A stretch of 64,000 nt of DNA, from NCBI RefSeq assembly GCF_037023145.1, contig NZ_CP146092.1, positions 1,178,001 to 1,242,000 on the forward strand, written 5' to 3'. The position numbers and the translations under genes were made by a program. This document shows positions 1 to 9,926 of this stretch, piece by piece (within the stretch, counting starts at the first letter, position 1; each line of letters begins with the position of its first letter). The stretch is from Ralstonia sp. RRA. Its GTDB lineage: Bacteria > Pseudomonadota > Gammaproteobacteria > Burkholderiales > Burkholderiaceae. The notes under the pieces were generated by a model. The model was not told where the DNA came from and searched no databases. It saw only the letters and a program-made list of their open reading frames with translations.

Positions 1-2787
1 GATGCGCTCGGGCGACGTACCGATTTCGGGTACGACGAACACGGCAGGCTGGCCAGCATGGGTGACCCGGAGGGTAGCCCCACGCTGTTCAAATACGACG
101 CGCAGCGCCGCCTGGCTGCAGTGGTACAGCCGAACGGCGATCGCGTGGCCCTGGAGTACGACGACAGGCATCGCCTGATTGCACGCACCGAGCCCGATGG
201 CCAGGTCAAACGCTATCGGTATGGTGAACAAGGCGAGCTCCTGCGTGCAACGGAAAACGAACAGGAAACCCGCTTCGACTATGACGCGCAGCTCCGCCTG
301 ATCAGCACGCGGTTGCCCACCGGTGCCAAGCTCGGCACGCGCTTTGATGCGCTTGGCCGCCTGCTGGAAGAAACCGATGCAGATGGCAACGTCACGCGTC
401 ATGACTACGCCGCCGGCCTGGACAACCCCCGTGGCGACCGGGCGCAGACCACGCTGCCGGATGGCAGCCCGCAGCGCATCGCTTACAACACGGAAGGTCT
501 GGCTGTTGCAAGCACCGATCCGCTGGGGCGCGTCACCCGTCATACCTATGGCCCGTTCGATCTGCTGACCGCCACCATCGATGCAGCCGGTCATGCCACC
601 CGCTTCGAGTACGACCACGCGACGCGACCGACCCGCATCACCAACGCGCGCGGCGAGGTGTGGGAGTACCGTTACGACGCAGCCGGGCGGCTTGTGACCG
701 AGATCGACTGGGGTGGCCGCGTCTCTCACTACGAGCGTGACGTTGCCGGGCGCGTGATCAAGAAGACGTGGCCCGATGGTGGAGTGTGGCTGTATCGCTA
801 TGACGCGGGGGATCGGCCTGTGGCGATCGATGCGGGCGATGTCAAGCTCGTGTATCGCTATGACGCAGCGGGGCGCATGACGGCGGCAGCGGTGCAAAGC
901 GGCACCACCTACATCAATCGCTTCCGCTACGACGCCAAGGGCCGCCTGATCGAAGAGGATCAACACGGCCAGCGCCTGGCACACGCATACGATGCGCAAG
1001 GGCGGCGCAGCGCACGCAAGACGCCACATGGAGAGACGCGTTACGCGTATGACGCGCTGGGCGCACTGACACAGGTTGGCGATCTCGCCATCCAACGTGA
1101 TCTGGTGGGGCGCGAGACGGGGCGGCAGGCAGGTGAGTTTGTCCTGCAGCGGCAGTACGACGTGGTTGGCCGTCTGCAGCGCCAGGCTGTCGGCCCGCGC
1201 GCCGCCTTCGACGTGCTGCAATCAACCCCCGTGGAGGCGCTGCAGCGTCTCACCCGCCAGCGCTATCGCTACGACGCTGCAGGGCAACTCACACAAGTCG
1301 ATACCGACGCCGACAGCTTGACCTACGCGCACGACGAGTGCGGGCAGGTAACGGCCGTCGACAGCATCCGCCAGCCCGCAGAGCACTACGCCTACGATGC
1401 GTCCCGCAATATTGCCGCGCATGGCCGCCAAGGCCCGGTCGATCGGCACGACTACCTGGCGGGTGGTCTGCCCGTGCAGGCTGGCCATGTCCACTACCGT
1501 TATGACGCACGCGGGCGCGTTATCGAAAAGACCATTGACCGGCCTGGGGCTCCGGCGCGTACGTGGCAGTACACCTGGGATGGCCTCAACCGCCTGGTGG
1601 AGGTGCACACCCCCGACAACGGAACCTGGACGTACCGCTACGACGCCTTTGGCCGACGCATCGAAAAGACGCATGTCGATACCGGGCGCGCAGTGCGATT
1701 CGTGTGGGACGGCTACACGCTTGCCGAACGTTGGGACCGCCAGCCCGATGGCACGGACGGCGTGGCCACGACATGGCATTTCGAGCCCGAAAGCTTTACG
1801 CCGCTGGCGCAGGAGCGCGATGGGGCGCAGTACGCTGTCTTCAGCGCACCCACCGGCTTGCCGCTGGAGATGTATCGCACCACGGGTGAGAAGATCTGGT
1901 CTGCGCGCTACAACCTATGGGGCAAGCGGCTGGATGAGAAGGCGCACGATGAAGGTGCCTTGCTGGACACCAGCTTGCGCTTTGCCGGGCAATGGGCCGA
2001 TGAAGAAACCGGCCTGCACTACAACCTGAATCGCTACTACGACCCGGACAGCGGCTGCTATCTCAGCATCGACCCGATTGCGATTCCGGGTGGGCACCGT
2101 ACGCACGGCTACGTGCAGAACCCGCTGCGGGAGATGGATCCGCTTGGGTTGCAGGTTTGCCAGGAGCGCATCGACCGCTACAAGGAACTACGCGCCAAGG
2201 GGTACTCCGCCCAGGATGCAGCGAGGTTGTCGAAGACCGGTGCAGACGGCACGCTGCCGGAGCTGCCAGGCAAGACCGGGAACCCTGGTGGCAAGGTTGA
2301 CTATGGCAGTATTCCGCTGGAACACCAATGGCGCTACGATCGCTATCTCGACGGAGCGTCTAAGAACAAGCTGGGCCCCGATGCTTGGTACAAGAAAGCG
2401 CAGCAAGCGTGGTCCAACAACGAAAGCGGAAACGGCTTCGAACAGGAAGTCCGGCAAAACCTTGGTGCCCCGCTGGGGCGCGGCTCAAAGCCCGTGTCCA
2501 TTGATGGGTACATTCCCGATTTGCCCGTTGGCAAGGAGTTTGGGGTGACCGACGTCAAGAACTGGGTGGAGGTGACGAACAACGACCAGCTACGCGCGTT
2601 CCACAAGTATGCAGCGGAGAATGACATGCCATTCAACCTCATCGTCGGACCCCGTACGCAAACGATCTCGGAGCCGCTTCTGGACAACATTCGCCAGACG
2701 GGCGGCGGTGTGATCGAATACAACCCAACCACACGCGAATTCAATCCAATTGATATTGGGGATAAAGGCCCCTGGAAAAGGAATTAA
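1..2787 (+). CDS. Rhs/YD-repeat toxin, 5' truncated by window, nuclease-type C-terminal tip
   Basis: The reading frame is open from base 1, so the N-terminus lies outside the window. Dozens of YD repeats (Y-D-A-x-G-R-L type) fill the protein up to the Rhs core end, which has the motifs RYYDPDSG and DPLGLQ. These repeats form the cocoon that encloses a toxin in Rhs effectors. After DPLGL (about base 2155) comes a 210-residue variable tip. The tip carries FEQEV, then IPD, then TDVKN, which is the E...PD...DxK order of PD-(D/E)xK nucleases, followed by a QLRAF helix. This layout resembles the Tox-REase-7 group. I infer a DNase-type antibacterial effector, probably delivered by type VI secretion, but no VgrG or PAAR gene is visible. 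The next gene starts 3 bp after the stop and is the expected immunity gene. Confidence 0.9.
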   Translation, partial: DALGRRTDFGYDEHGRLASMGDPEGSPTLFKYDAQRRLAAVVQPNGDRVALEYDDRHRLIARTEPDGQVKRYRYGEQGELLRATENEQETRFDYDAQLRLISTRLPTGAKLGTRFDALGRLLEETDADGNVTRHDYAAGLDNPRGDRAQTTLPDGSPQRIAYNTEGLAVASTDPLGRVTRHTYGPFDLLTATIDAAGHATRFEYDHATRPTRITNARGEVWEYRYDAAGRLVTEIDWGGRVSHYERDVAGRVIKKTWPDGGVWLYRYDAGDRPVAIDAGDVKLVYRYDAAGRMTAAAVQSGTTYINRFRYDAKGRLIEEDQHGQRLAHAYDAQGRRSARKTPHGETRYAYDALGALTQVGDLAIQRDLVGRETGRQAGEFVLQRQYDVVGRLQRQAVGPRAAFDVLQSTPVEALQRLTRQRYRYDAAGQLTQVDTDADSLTYAHDECGQVTAVDSIRQPAEHYAYDASRNIAAHGRQGPVDRHDYLAGGLPVQAGHVHYRYDARGRVIEKTIDRPGAPARTWQYTWDGLNRLVEVHTPDNGTWTYRYDAFGRRIEKTHVDTGRAVRFVWDGYTLAERWDRQPDGTDGVATTWHFEPESFTPLAQERDGAQYAVFSAPTGLPLEMYRTTGEKIWSARYNLWGKRLDEKAHDEGALLDTSLRFAGQWADEETGLHYNLNRYYDPDSGCYLSIDPIAIPGGHRTHGYVQNPLREMDPLGLQVCQERIDRYKELRAKGYSAQDAARLSKTGADGTLPELPGKTGNPGGKVDYGSIPLEHQWRYDRYLDGASKNKLGPDAWYKKAQQAWSNNESGNGFEQEVRQNLGAPLGRGSKPVSIDGYIPDLPVGKEFGVTDVKNWVEVTNNDQLRAFHKYAAENDMPFNLIVGPRTQTISEPLLDNIRQTGGGVIEYNPTTREFNPIDIGDKGPWKRN

Positions 2788-2790
2788 GGA

Positions 2791-3201
2791 ATGACGTTTT
2801 CTCTACTTGCCCTGCTGACCGAACAATCGCCAGTCATCTCGAACGAATCCCTGGCCGACGAGCTGAAGGCGTACTTCGAGAACGAGGAGGACTTTTCCTT
2901 GAAATTCGAGCGGTTGCCATTTGCCAAGACGGATACGCTTGCCCTGCGCTGGGGAAACTGGCTGATGCGCGTTGCTTACGAAGAGGGAAGCCGCATTCAG
3001 GATGAGTCCGCTCAGATTCAGGAGATTCTCGGCAAGCGCTCTCCGCGCGAGCTCTCTGGCATTGACCGGCGTGTACGTGTCGTCTTTGCAGATGACAATG
3101 ACCGGGAATACACGAATCAGATCGTCGACATGATGCAGTTTCTGCAGGATATCGAGGGCAGCATTGTTTTCGATCCGCAGAAGAACGATCTGATGGAATA
3201 A
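2791..3201 (+). CDS. Candidate immunity protein for the Rhs toxin
   Basis: This 136-residue acidic, soluble protein starts 3 bp after the Rhs stop, so the two are almost certainly translated from one message. I do not recognise a domain. The protein looks like a mixed alpha/beta fold and has no signal peptide or membrane segment, which suits a cytoplasmic inhibitor of a nuclease. Its role as cognate immunity protein is inferred from position, size and acidity only. The last residues (NDLME) come shortly before a short spacer to the TPR gene. Confidence 0.65.
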   Translation: MTFSLLALLTEQSPVISNESLADELKAYFENEEDFSLKFERLPFAKTDTLALRWGNWLMRVAYEEGSRIQDESAQIQEILGKRSPRELSGIDRRVRVVFADDNDREYTNQIVDMMQFLQDIEGSIVFDPQKNDLME

Positions 3202-3239
3202 GGGTAGCGCCTCCGCTTTCCCCTTCTGCTGCCGCACCA

Positions 3240-3665
3240 ATGTCCGAGCTGCCATATGCCATCCAGACGCAAATCGCGGCACTGTGCAGCGAAGGGGATA
3301 TTATGGTCGAGCAGGGCGACCTCGAAGCCGGCAAGCAGCAATACATCGCCGCGCTCCGCCTGCTACCGGACAGCCCGCTCGACTGGGGAGCCGCCACGTG
3401 GATCTACGTCGCTATCGGCGACGTGCACTTCCGCACGAACAACTTCGACAAGGCGTTCAAGTGCTCCTGCAACGCCGTGCAGTGCCCCAAAGGATTGGGC
3501 AACCCGTACATCCATCTCCGCCTCGGTCAGCTTTACTACGAGCAGGGCAATTTCCACAAAGCCGCAGATGAACTGACCCGCGCCTACATGGGCGGTGGGT
3601 TGGATATTTTTTTGGAAGACGATCCGAAGTATCTGGAGTTTCTGGAAACGAAGATCAAGCTCTGA
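3240..3665 (+). CDS. Small tetratricopeptide-repeat protein in the Rhs island
   Basis: This 141-residue protein is all helical. It contains about three TPR-like helix pairs, seen as the spaced segments GDLEAGKQQYIAALRL, AIGDVHFRTNNFDKAFKCS and RLGQLYYEQGNFHKAADEL. It has no signal peptide. It starts 38 bp after the candidate immunity gene and has only a weak ribosome site. TPR proteins of this size occur in Rhs and other polymorphic-toxin islands, where they may be orphan immunity proteins or adaptors. Which applies here cannot be told from sequence. It ends just before the convergent terminator of the efflux operon. Confidence 0.7.
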   Translation: MSELPYAIQTQIAALCSEGDIMVEQGDLEAGKQQYIAALRLLPDSPLDWGAATWIYVAIGDVHFRTNNFDKAFKCSCNAVQCPKGLGNPYIHLRLGQLYYEQGNFHKAADELTRAYMGGGLDIFLEDDPKYLEFLETKIKL

Positions 3666-3676
3666 GGTGTTCAGGT

Positions 3677-3701
3677 AAAAAAAGCGCGGCCGAAGCCGCG
3701 C
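3677..3701 (-). terminator. Rho-independent terminator of the efflux operon
   Basis: On the minus strand GCGCGGC-TTCG-GCCGCGC forms a 7-bp GC stem with a stable TTCG loop. It is followed at once by seven T residues. It lies about 33 bp past the stop of the outer-membrane channel gene. The plus strand has no T tract after the stem, so it serves the minus-strand operon. Confidence 0.9.
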
Positions 3702-3734
3702 AGAGTCTCGCTTTCCAGAGAGAGAAGAGAATCC

Positions 3735-5270
3735 TTACTGCTGCGCCACCGTTGCCGGTTTCGCCCGTTCCTGCGGCAAGTCACCCCAACCACCACCCAG
3801 CGCCTTGATCAACCCCACCGTGGCATTCACGCGGCTGCCGGCGAGCTGCACGCCGACGCGCTCGGCGGACAGCATGTTGCGCTCGGCATCAATCACATCC
3901 AGGTAGTTGACCGAGCCCGCGTTGTAGCGCGTGCGCGAGAGCTGCGCGGCGCGCGTGGAAGCGCGCACGGCATCGTCCTGAGCCTTGGATTGATCGGCCA
4001 GCAGGCGCAGGTCAGACAGGTTGTCTTCCACCTCGCGGAAGGCGACGAGCACGCTTTCCCGATAGTTGGCGACGTTCTCTTCGTACGCTGCACGTGCTTG
4101 CTTCACACCGGCGCTGCGGGCACCGCCGTCAAAGATCGGCAGCGACAGCGCGGTGCCCACCAACGGCCCGAGAATCCACGTGCGGCTGCCCCACTTGAGC
4201 AAGTCGCCGATGTCGTGTGACTCGTAGCCGAAGCCGCCCGTCAGTTGCAGTTGCGGGAAGAACGCCGCGCGCGCCACACCGATGCGTGCGTTGGCCGCAG
4301 CCATCGAACGCTCGGCGGCGGCCACGTCCGGGCGGCGTTCCAGCAGGGCGGAGGGCAGGCCAGCCGGCACGCGCACATCCAGCGTGGTGAGCGGCTGCCC
4401 GTCCATGTTGAAGTCAGCGGGGGCTTTGCCCAGCAACGTAGCCAACGCATGCTCCAACACGGCGCGACGACGCTGTACGCCGATCCGGTCCGAGCGTGCG
4501 GTCGCCAGCTCGGTATCAGCGCGGGCGACGTCGAGCTCGCCGATGTCGCCGGTCTTGAAGCGGCGCTGCACGAGCTTGAGAGCCTCTTCGCGGCCGATCA
4601 GCGTGCGGGCCAGCAAGGCCTCTTCTGCATCGAGCGTGCGCAGGCTGAAGTACGTCTGCGCCACGTCGGCTTGCAGTGACAGGCGGGCCGCGCGGTACAG
4701 CGCTTCTACCCGCTCTGCATCGGCGCCGGCCGCATCGATGTTGTTGCGCACGCGGCCGAACAGGTCGACCTCATACGCTACCGTGGCCTGCGCGCGCCAG
4801 TACGTCTGCGGCTGCACAGGCGCACCCACCGGCAAGCCCGCCGATGCGGCCGAAGCCCGCTGGCGCGTCGGGCCGAAGCCCGCATCCAGTTCCGGGAACA
4901 GCGCTGCACGGTTGGCTTGCACAAAGGCGCGCGCCTGGTTCACGCGTGCGGCTGCAGCGGCCAGCGTGGGGCTGGCCTCGGCCGCCTGTGCTTCGAGCTT
5001 GTCGAGTGTCGGATCATTGAAGATCTTCCACCACGCGCCGTCGGCGGGCAGGGAGGGCTCGGCGGTCTTCCACTTGCCTTGTTCACCGGCAGCCAGCGGT
5101 GCATCTGTCGGTTGTGCTGCTTCCTTGAAAGCCGTGGGCGTGCCCACGTCCGGCTTCTCGTAGGTCGGGGCCAGCGAGCAGGCCGCGAGGAACAGCGCGG
5201 CAGCCAGCGCCAGCGGGGTCCAGCGGCCAGGCCGCGTGGCCTGACCCGTGTGTTGTTTGAACGCGTTCAT
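3735..5270 (-). CDS. oprC: RND efflux outer-membrane channel lipoprotein (NodT/OprM family)
   Basis: The protein has 511 residues from the ATG at 5270. I chose that start because it puts a lipoprotein signal (ALFLAAC, Cys31) near the N-terminus and lies 13 bp after the pump gene's stop. An upstream in-frame ATG would overlap the pump gene and spoil the signal. Two outer-membrane efflux repeats follow (about residues 90-280 and 300-490), the TolC-like fold that forms a trimeric beta-barrel and periplasmic tunnel. It is the third component of the tripartite pump encoded just upstream. The operon order and the linked hydrolase and LysR genes match bpeEF-oprC and ceoAB-opcM of Burkholderia, from which the symbol is borrowed. 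Confidence 0.92.
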   Translation of the reverse strand: MNAFKQHTGQATRPGRWTPLALAAALFLAACSLAPTYEKPDVGTPTAFKEAAQPTDAPLAAGEQGKWKTAEPSLPADGAWWKIFNDPTLDKLEAQAAEASPTLAAAAARVNQARAFVQANRAALFPELDAGFGPTRQRASAASAGLPVGAPVQPQTYWRAQATVAYEVDLFGRVRNNIDAAGADAERVEALYRAARLSLQADVAQTYFSLRTLDAEEALLARTLIGREEALKLVQRRFKTGDIGELDVARADTELATARSDRIGVQRRRAVLEHALATLLGKAPADFNMDGQPLTTLDVRVPAGLPSALLERRPDVAAAERSMAAANARIGVARAAFFPQLQLTGGFGYESHDIGDLLKWGSRTWILGPLVGTALSLPIFDGGARSAGVKQARAAYEENVANYRESVLVAFREVEDNLSDLRLLADQSKAQDDAVRASTRAAQLSRTRYNAGSVNYLDVIDAERNMLSAERVGVQLAGSRVNATVGLIKALGGGWGDLPQERAKPATVAQQ

Positions 5271-5283
5271 AGCGATGTCTTGA

Positions 5284-8200
5284 TTAGTGTTGACCCGACG
5301 GCACAGGCAGTGCGCCATCCAGATCCAGATCGCGATCAGGTGCATCTTCAGCGCGCTGGCCGCGGCGCGTGGCCAGCGTGCGCAGCAGCACGTAGAACAC
5401 CGGCGTGAGGAACAGGCCGAACAGCGTCACCCCCAGCATCCCCGCGAACACGGCCACGCCCATGGCATGGCGCATTTCCGCGCCGGCACCGGTCGACACC
5501 ACCAGGGGCACCACGCCCATGATGAAGGCGATCGACGTCATCAGGATCGGGCGCAGACGCAGGCGGCAGGCCTCGATGGCGGCTTCCACGATGGAGCGTC
5601 CTTGCAGCTCGAGCTCCCGCGCAAACTCCACGATCAGGATCGCGTTCTTGCACGCCAGCCCCACCAGCACCACCAAGCCGATCTGCGTGAAGATGTTGTT
5701 GTCTCCATGCGAGACCCACACGCCCAACATGGCGGCAAACAGACTCATCGGCACGATCAGGATGACGGCCAGCGGCAGCGTCAGGCTTTCGTACTGGGCG
5801 GCCAGCACCAGGAACACCAGCAGCACGCAGATCGGGAAGATCCACACGGCGGAGTTGCCGGCCAGGATCTGCTGATACGTCAGGTCCGTCCACTCGAAGC
5901 GCACGCCCTTGGGCAGCGTTTCATGCGCAATGCGCTCCACAGCCGCCTGTGCCTGGCCCGACGAGAAGCCCGGCGCCGGACCACCGTTGATGTCCGCAGC
6001 GGTATAGCCGTTGTAGCGCACCACCATGTCCGGCCCGAAGCCTTGCGACACACGCAGCAGAGACGACAGCGGCACCATGTCACCCGCGGTGTTGCGCGTC
6101 TTCAACTGCAGGATGTCTTCAGCATGGGCGCGGAACGGCGCGTCCGCCTGCACCTTCACTTGATACGTGCGGCCAAAGCGGTTGAAGTCGTTCACGTACA
6201 GCGAGCCCAGGTACACCTGCATGGTGTCGAACACGTCCGTGACCGGCACACCAAGCTGTTTGGCCTTCACGCGGTCCAGGTCCGCATTCAACTGCGGCAC
6301 GTTGATCTGGTAGCTCGAGAACGACGGGCCCAGTTCCGGCGTCTGGCGTGCCTTGGCCATGAAGGCTTGCGTGGCAGCAAAGAGCTGTTCATAGCCGACC
6401 GAACCACGGTCTTCGATCTGCATCTTGAAGCCACCCACCGTACCGAGGCCTTGCACCGGCGGCGGTGGAAACACTGCTATGAACGCATCCTTGATGGCGC
6501 CGTACTGCTTGTTCAACTGGCCCGCAATCGCACCGCCCGACAGGTCAGAACTCTTGCGCTGGTCAAACGGCTTGAGCGTGACGAATACGATGCCGGCGCT
6601 CGGGCTGTTGGTGAAGCCGTTGATCGACAGGCCCGGGAACGCCACGGCGCTTTCCACGCCGGGGTGCTTGAGGGCGATGTCCGACATGCGGCGGATCACG
6701 TCTTCCGTGCGGTCCAGCGATGCACCGTCCGGCAGTTGCGCAAAGCTCACCAGGTACTGTTTGTCCTGCATCGGCACGAAGCCGCCTGGCACGCGGTTGA
6801 ACAGCAACGCAGTCAAGCCGATCAGTGCGAGGTAGATGCCGAGCATCACAGCCTTGCGACCAATCACACGCGACGTGCTGCGGCCATACGATTCCGAAGC
6901 CGCACCAAACACACGGTTGAACGGACGGAAGATCCAACCCAGGCCCTTGTCCATTGCACGCGCCAGCCAATCCTTCGGCGCATCGTGGCTCTTGAGCAGC
7001 AGCGCAGCCAGTGCCGGCGACAGCGTGAGCGAGTTGAACGCCGAGATGACGGTCGAAATCGAGATCGTCAGCGCGAACTGCTTGTAGAACTGACCGGTCA
7101 GGCCCGTCATGAAGGCCAGCGGCACGAACACGGCAATCAGCGTCAGGGCAATGGCGATGATCGGGCCGCTCACTTCGCGCATGGCCTTGTACGTCGCCTC
7201 GCGTGGTGATAACCCTTCGGCGATGTTCCGCTCGACGTTTTCCACCACCACGATGGCATCGTCCACCACGATCCCGATCGCCAGCACCAGCCCGAAGAGG
7301 GACAGCGCGTTGATCGAGAAGCCGAACATCAGCATCAGGCCAAACGTACCGATGATCGACACCGGCACCGCCAGCAGCGGAATGATCGATGCACGCCACG
7401 TCTGCAGGAACAGGATCACCACGAGCACCACAAGCGCCACCGCTTCCAGCAGCGTGTGCGTGACGGCTTCGATACTCGATCGGACGAACTGCGTCGGGTC
7501 GTAAACAATGCGGTAGTCGACGCCTTCAGGAAAGTCCTGCTTCAGTTCCTCCATCGTCTTGCGCACGTCATCCGAGATCTGCAGCGCGTTGGAACCCGGC
7601 GCCTGGAAGATCGGAATGGCCACCGCCTGTTTGTTGTCCAGCAGCGAGCGCAGGCCGTACTCCGATGCGGCCAGCTCAATGCGGGCCACGTCACGCAGGT
7701 ACGTCACCGCGCCGTTGGGCGAGCTCTTGAGGATGATGTCGCCGAATTCCTGCTCGGTCTTCAGACGGCCCTGTGCGTTGACGGACAGTTGCAGGTCCGT
7801 GCCCGGCACCGACGGCGAGCCGCCGATCACGCCGGCCGCCACCTGCACGTTCTGGTCGCGGATGGCCTTGACCACTTCGTTGGCGGTCAGGCCACGTTCA
7901 GCGACCTTGTTCGGGTCGAGCCACACGCGCATCGAGTAGTCGCCCGAGCCGAACAGCTGCACCTGGCCCACGCCGCCGATACGCGCAAGACGATCCTTGA
8001 CGTTCAGCACCGCGTAGTTGCGCAGGTACGTCATGTCGTAGCGGTCGTTCGGCGACAGCAAGTGCACCACCATCGTCAAGTCAGGGCTGCTCTTGATGGT
8101 GGTCACGCCCAGGCGCTGCACCACATCAGGCAGGCGCGGCAGCGCTTGCGACACGCGGTTCTGCACGAGCTGCTGTGCCTTGTCGGGGTCGGTGCCCAGC

Positions 8201-8490
8201 TTGAAGGTAACCGTCGTGGTCATGTTGCCGTCGCTGTTGGCCTGCGACTGCATGTACAGCATGTTTTCGACGCCGTTGATCTGCTCTTCGAGCGGCGAGG
8301 CGACGGTCTCGGCAATCACCTTCGGGTTGGCGCCCGGAAACTGCGCGCGCACCACCACCGAAGGCGGCACGACCTCGGGGTATTCCGAGATCGGCAATCG
8401 CCAGATCGAGATGATCCCGATCAACAGGATCAGCGTGGAGAGCACGCCCGCAAAGATCGGGCGGTCCACGAAAAATTTAGAGAAGTTCAT
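5284..8490 (-). CDS. bpeF: RND multidrug efflux pump, inner-membrane permease (MexF/BpeF type)
   Basis: This 1068-residue HAE1-family transporter has twelve predicted membrane helices in two halves, each with a large periplasmic loop. The opening (MNFSKFFVDRPIFAGVL) and the LPISEYPEVVPPSVVVRAQFP segment are close to MexF. The TM4 proton-relay pair is intact in GIVVDDAIVVVENVERN. It would export lipophilic drugs by proton antiport in complex with the adaptor gene 28 bp upstream and the channel gene 13 bp downstream. Known MexF/BpeF/CeoB pumps carry chloramphenicol, trimethoprim and fluoroquinolones. The actual substrates here are unknown. Confidence 0.95.
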   Translation of the reverse strand: MNFSKFFVDRPIFAGVLSTLILLIGIISIWRLPISEYPEVVPPSVVVRAQFPGANPKVIAETVASPLEEQINGVENMLYMQSQANSDGNMTTTVTFKLGTDPDKAQQLVQNRVSQALPRLPDVVQRLGVTTIKSSPDLTMVVHLLSPNDRYDMTYLRNYAVLNVKDRLARIGGVGQVQLFGSGDYSMRVWLDPNKVAERGLTANEVVKAIRDQNVQVAAGVIGGSPSVPGTDLQLSVNAQGRLKTEQEFGDIILKSSPNGAVTYLRDVARIELAASEYGLRSLLDNKQAVAIPIFQAPGSNALQISDDVRKTMEELKQDFPEGVDYRIVYDPTQFVRSSIEAVTHTLLEAVALVVLVVILFLQTWRASIIPLLAVPVSIIGTFGLMLMFGFSINALSLFGLVLAIGIVVDDAIVVVENVERNIAEGLSPREATYKAMREVSGPIIAIALTLIAVFVPLAFMTGLTGQFYKQFALTISISTVISAFNSLTLSPALAALLLKSHDAPKDWLARAMDKGLGWIFRPFNRVFGAASESYGRSTSRVIGRKAVMLGIYLALIGLTALLFNRVPGGFVPMQDKQYLVSFAQLPDGASLDRTEDVIRRMSDIALKHPGVESAVAFPGLSINGFTNSPSAGIVFVTLKPFDQRKSSDLSGGAIAGQLNKQYGAIKDAFIAVFPPPPVQGLGTVGGFKMQIEDRGSVGYEQLFAATQAFMAKARQTPELGPSFSSYQINVPQLNADLDRVKAKQLGVPVTDVFDTMQVYLGSLYVNDFNRFGRTYQVKVQADAPFRAHAEDILQLKTRNTAGDMVPLSSLLRVSQGFGPDMVVRYNGYTAADINGGPAPGFSSGQAQAAVERIAHETLPKGVRFEWTDLTYQQILAGNSAVWIFPICVLLVFLVLAAQYESLTLPLAVILIVPMSLFAAMLGVWVSHGDNNIFTQIGLVVLVGLACKNAILIVEFARELELQGRSIVEAAIEACRLRLRPILMTSIAFIMGVVPLVVSTGAGAEMRHAMGVAVFAGMLGVTLFGLFLTPVFYVLLRTLATRRGQRAEDAPDRDLDLDGALPVPSGQH

Positions 8491-8518
8491 GGCTGTGAGC
8501 GATGAGGTTCAGTCGCAA

Positions 8519-9817
8519 TCAGGCGCGGTCGGCCGGAAGGCGTTGTGCGGTGGCTGCGGTCTTGGCGTTCGCGGGCTTGGTTTCAGCCTTGGCGGCAGGC
8601 GCAGTGGGGGTGTCGGCTTTGGCCTCGGCGGGCGCTTCGGGTTGCGCACCCGGCAGCACCACACGCTTGGTGACCAGGCTATCCATGGTCACCGCATTGG
8701 GTGCCACGGCGTCTCCCGGGCGCACGCGCTGGATACCGTTGACGACGATGCGGTCGCCGGCTTTCAGGCCCGACTTCACCACGCGCAGGCCGTCGATGGA
8801 TGCACCCACCACCACCGGGCGATAGCTCGTCTTGTTGGCCGCATCCACCACCAGGACGAACTTCTTGTCCTGGTCCGTACCGATGGCCTTGTCGCTGATG
8901 AGGATGGCGTCGTGCGGTGCACCCGTGCTCATCCGCACACGGGCGTACAGGCCCGGCGTGAGGCGGCCGTCGGCGTTGTCCAGCGTGGCGCGCACGCGGA
9001 TCGTGCCCGAGCGCACATCCAGCCGGTTGTCGACGGACTGGATCACGCCTTGGCGCGTGTAGCCGTCTTCATTGGCCAGGCCGATGTAGACCGGCGTCTT
9101 GGTGCCCTGGGCCGCCTTGGCGGAGTAGCGCAGGTAGCTCTGCTCATCCGCATCAAACGCCACGTACATCGGCGAGACCGACACCAGCGTCGTCAGCACC
9201 GGCGCAGCACCACCGGTGGCCACCACGTTGCCCACGGTAATTTCTGCGCGCGACACGCGGCCCGAGACCGGCGCCACGATGTGCGTGTACTCCAGGTTCA
9301 GCTTGGCAGCATCCAGCGCGGCGGCGGCGCCTTGCAGGTTGGCCTGGGCTTCGCGCGCAGCGTTTTCCTTCTCTTCAAACTCACGGCGGGCGATGGCGTT
9401 GTCGGCCACCAGCGTTTGCGCGCGGGTCAGCTCCGATGCGGTGTACGCCACGCGTGACTTGGCTGCCGTCAGCGCGGCTTGCGTGCGGGCAACTTCAGCG
9501 GCGTAGGGGCGCGGGTCGATGGTGAACAGTGGGTCGCCCTTCTTGACGATGCTGCCGTCCTTGAAGTGGACCGCCGTGACGGTGCCGCCCACCAGCGGGC
9601 GGATCTCGACGCGCTCCACGGCTTCAATGCGGCCGGAGAATTCATCCCACTCCGCCACGTTGCGCGCGACAACGGGGGCTACATCGACCGGTGTGGCAGC
9701 AGGTGCGGCCGGCTGCTGTGAGGCGCCGGCACTGGAAACAAGGCCGTAGGTGCCCACGGCGGCAACGCCAAGCACTGCTGCAGCCGAAATGGCGATGGTG
9801 CGTTTGGACAGGCTCAT
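8519..9817 (-). CDS. bpeE: RND efflux periplasmic adaptor (membrane fusion protein)
   Basis: The protein has 432 residues from the ATG at 9817, which has a GAGAG ribosome site. A longer in-frame start would add 24 residues ahead of the signal sequence. After an N-terminal membrane or signal helix (residues 8-32) come the barrel-sandwich and lipoyl segments (VEIRPLVGGTVTAVHF...VKKGDPLF), a coiled-coil hairpin (about 100-175), the returning lipoyl half (IVAPVSGRVS) and the beta-barrel (YTRQGVIQSVDNRLD). The C-terminus is Ala/Lys/Pro-rich. No lipobox is evident, unlike many adaptors, so it is probably anchored by the N-terminal helix. It couples the pump to the outer-membrane channel. Confidence 0.93.
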   Translation of the reverse strand: MSLSKRTIAISAAAVLGVAAVGTYGLVSSAGASQQPAAPAATPVDVAPVVARNVAEWDEFSGRIEAVERVEIRPLVGGTVTAVHFKDGSIVKKGDPLFTIDPRPYAAEVARTQAALTAAKSRVAYTASELTRAQTLVADNAIARREFEEKENAAREAQANLQGAAAALDAAKLNLEYTHIVAPVSGRVSRAEITVGNVVATGGAAPVLTTLVSVSPMYVAFDADEQSYLRYSAKAAQGTKTPVYIGLANEDGYTRQGVIQSVDNRLDVRSGTIRVRATLDNADGRLTPGLYARVRMSTGAPHDAILISDKAIGTDQDKKFVLVVDAANKTSYRPVVVGASIDGLRVVKSGLKAGDRIVVNGIQRVRPGDAVAPNAVTMDSLVTKRVVLPGAQPEAPAEAKADTPTAPAAKAETKPANAKTAATAQRLPADRA

Positions 9818-9926
9818 GATGTCTCTCGATTTCGTTGGGTCAGCAAAGAGGAAAGGTTGGAAAGCGTTTGGGCCGCAGCGTAGAAACACGCGCGCGGCCT
9901 CGCACTCCGCTTCTTGTTATGTGGGT

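Noticed and set aside
5271..5345. Longer N-terminus for the outer-membrane channel
   Set aside because: It would overlap the pump gene and place 25 residues before a clear lipoprotein signal.
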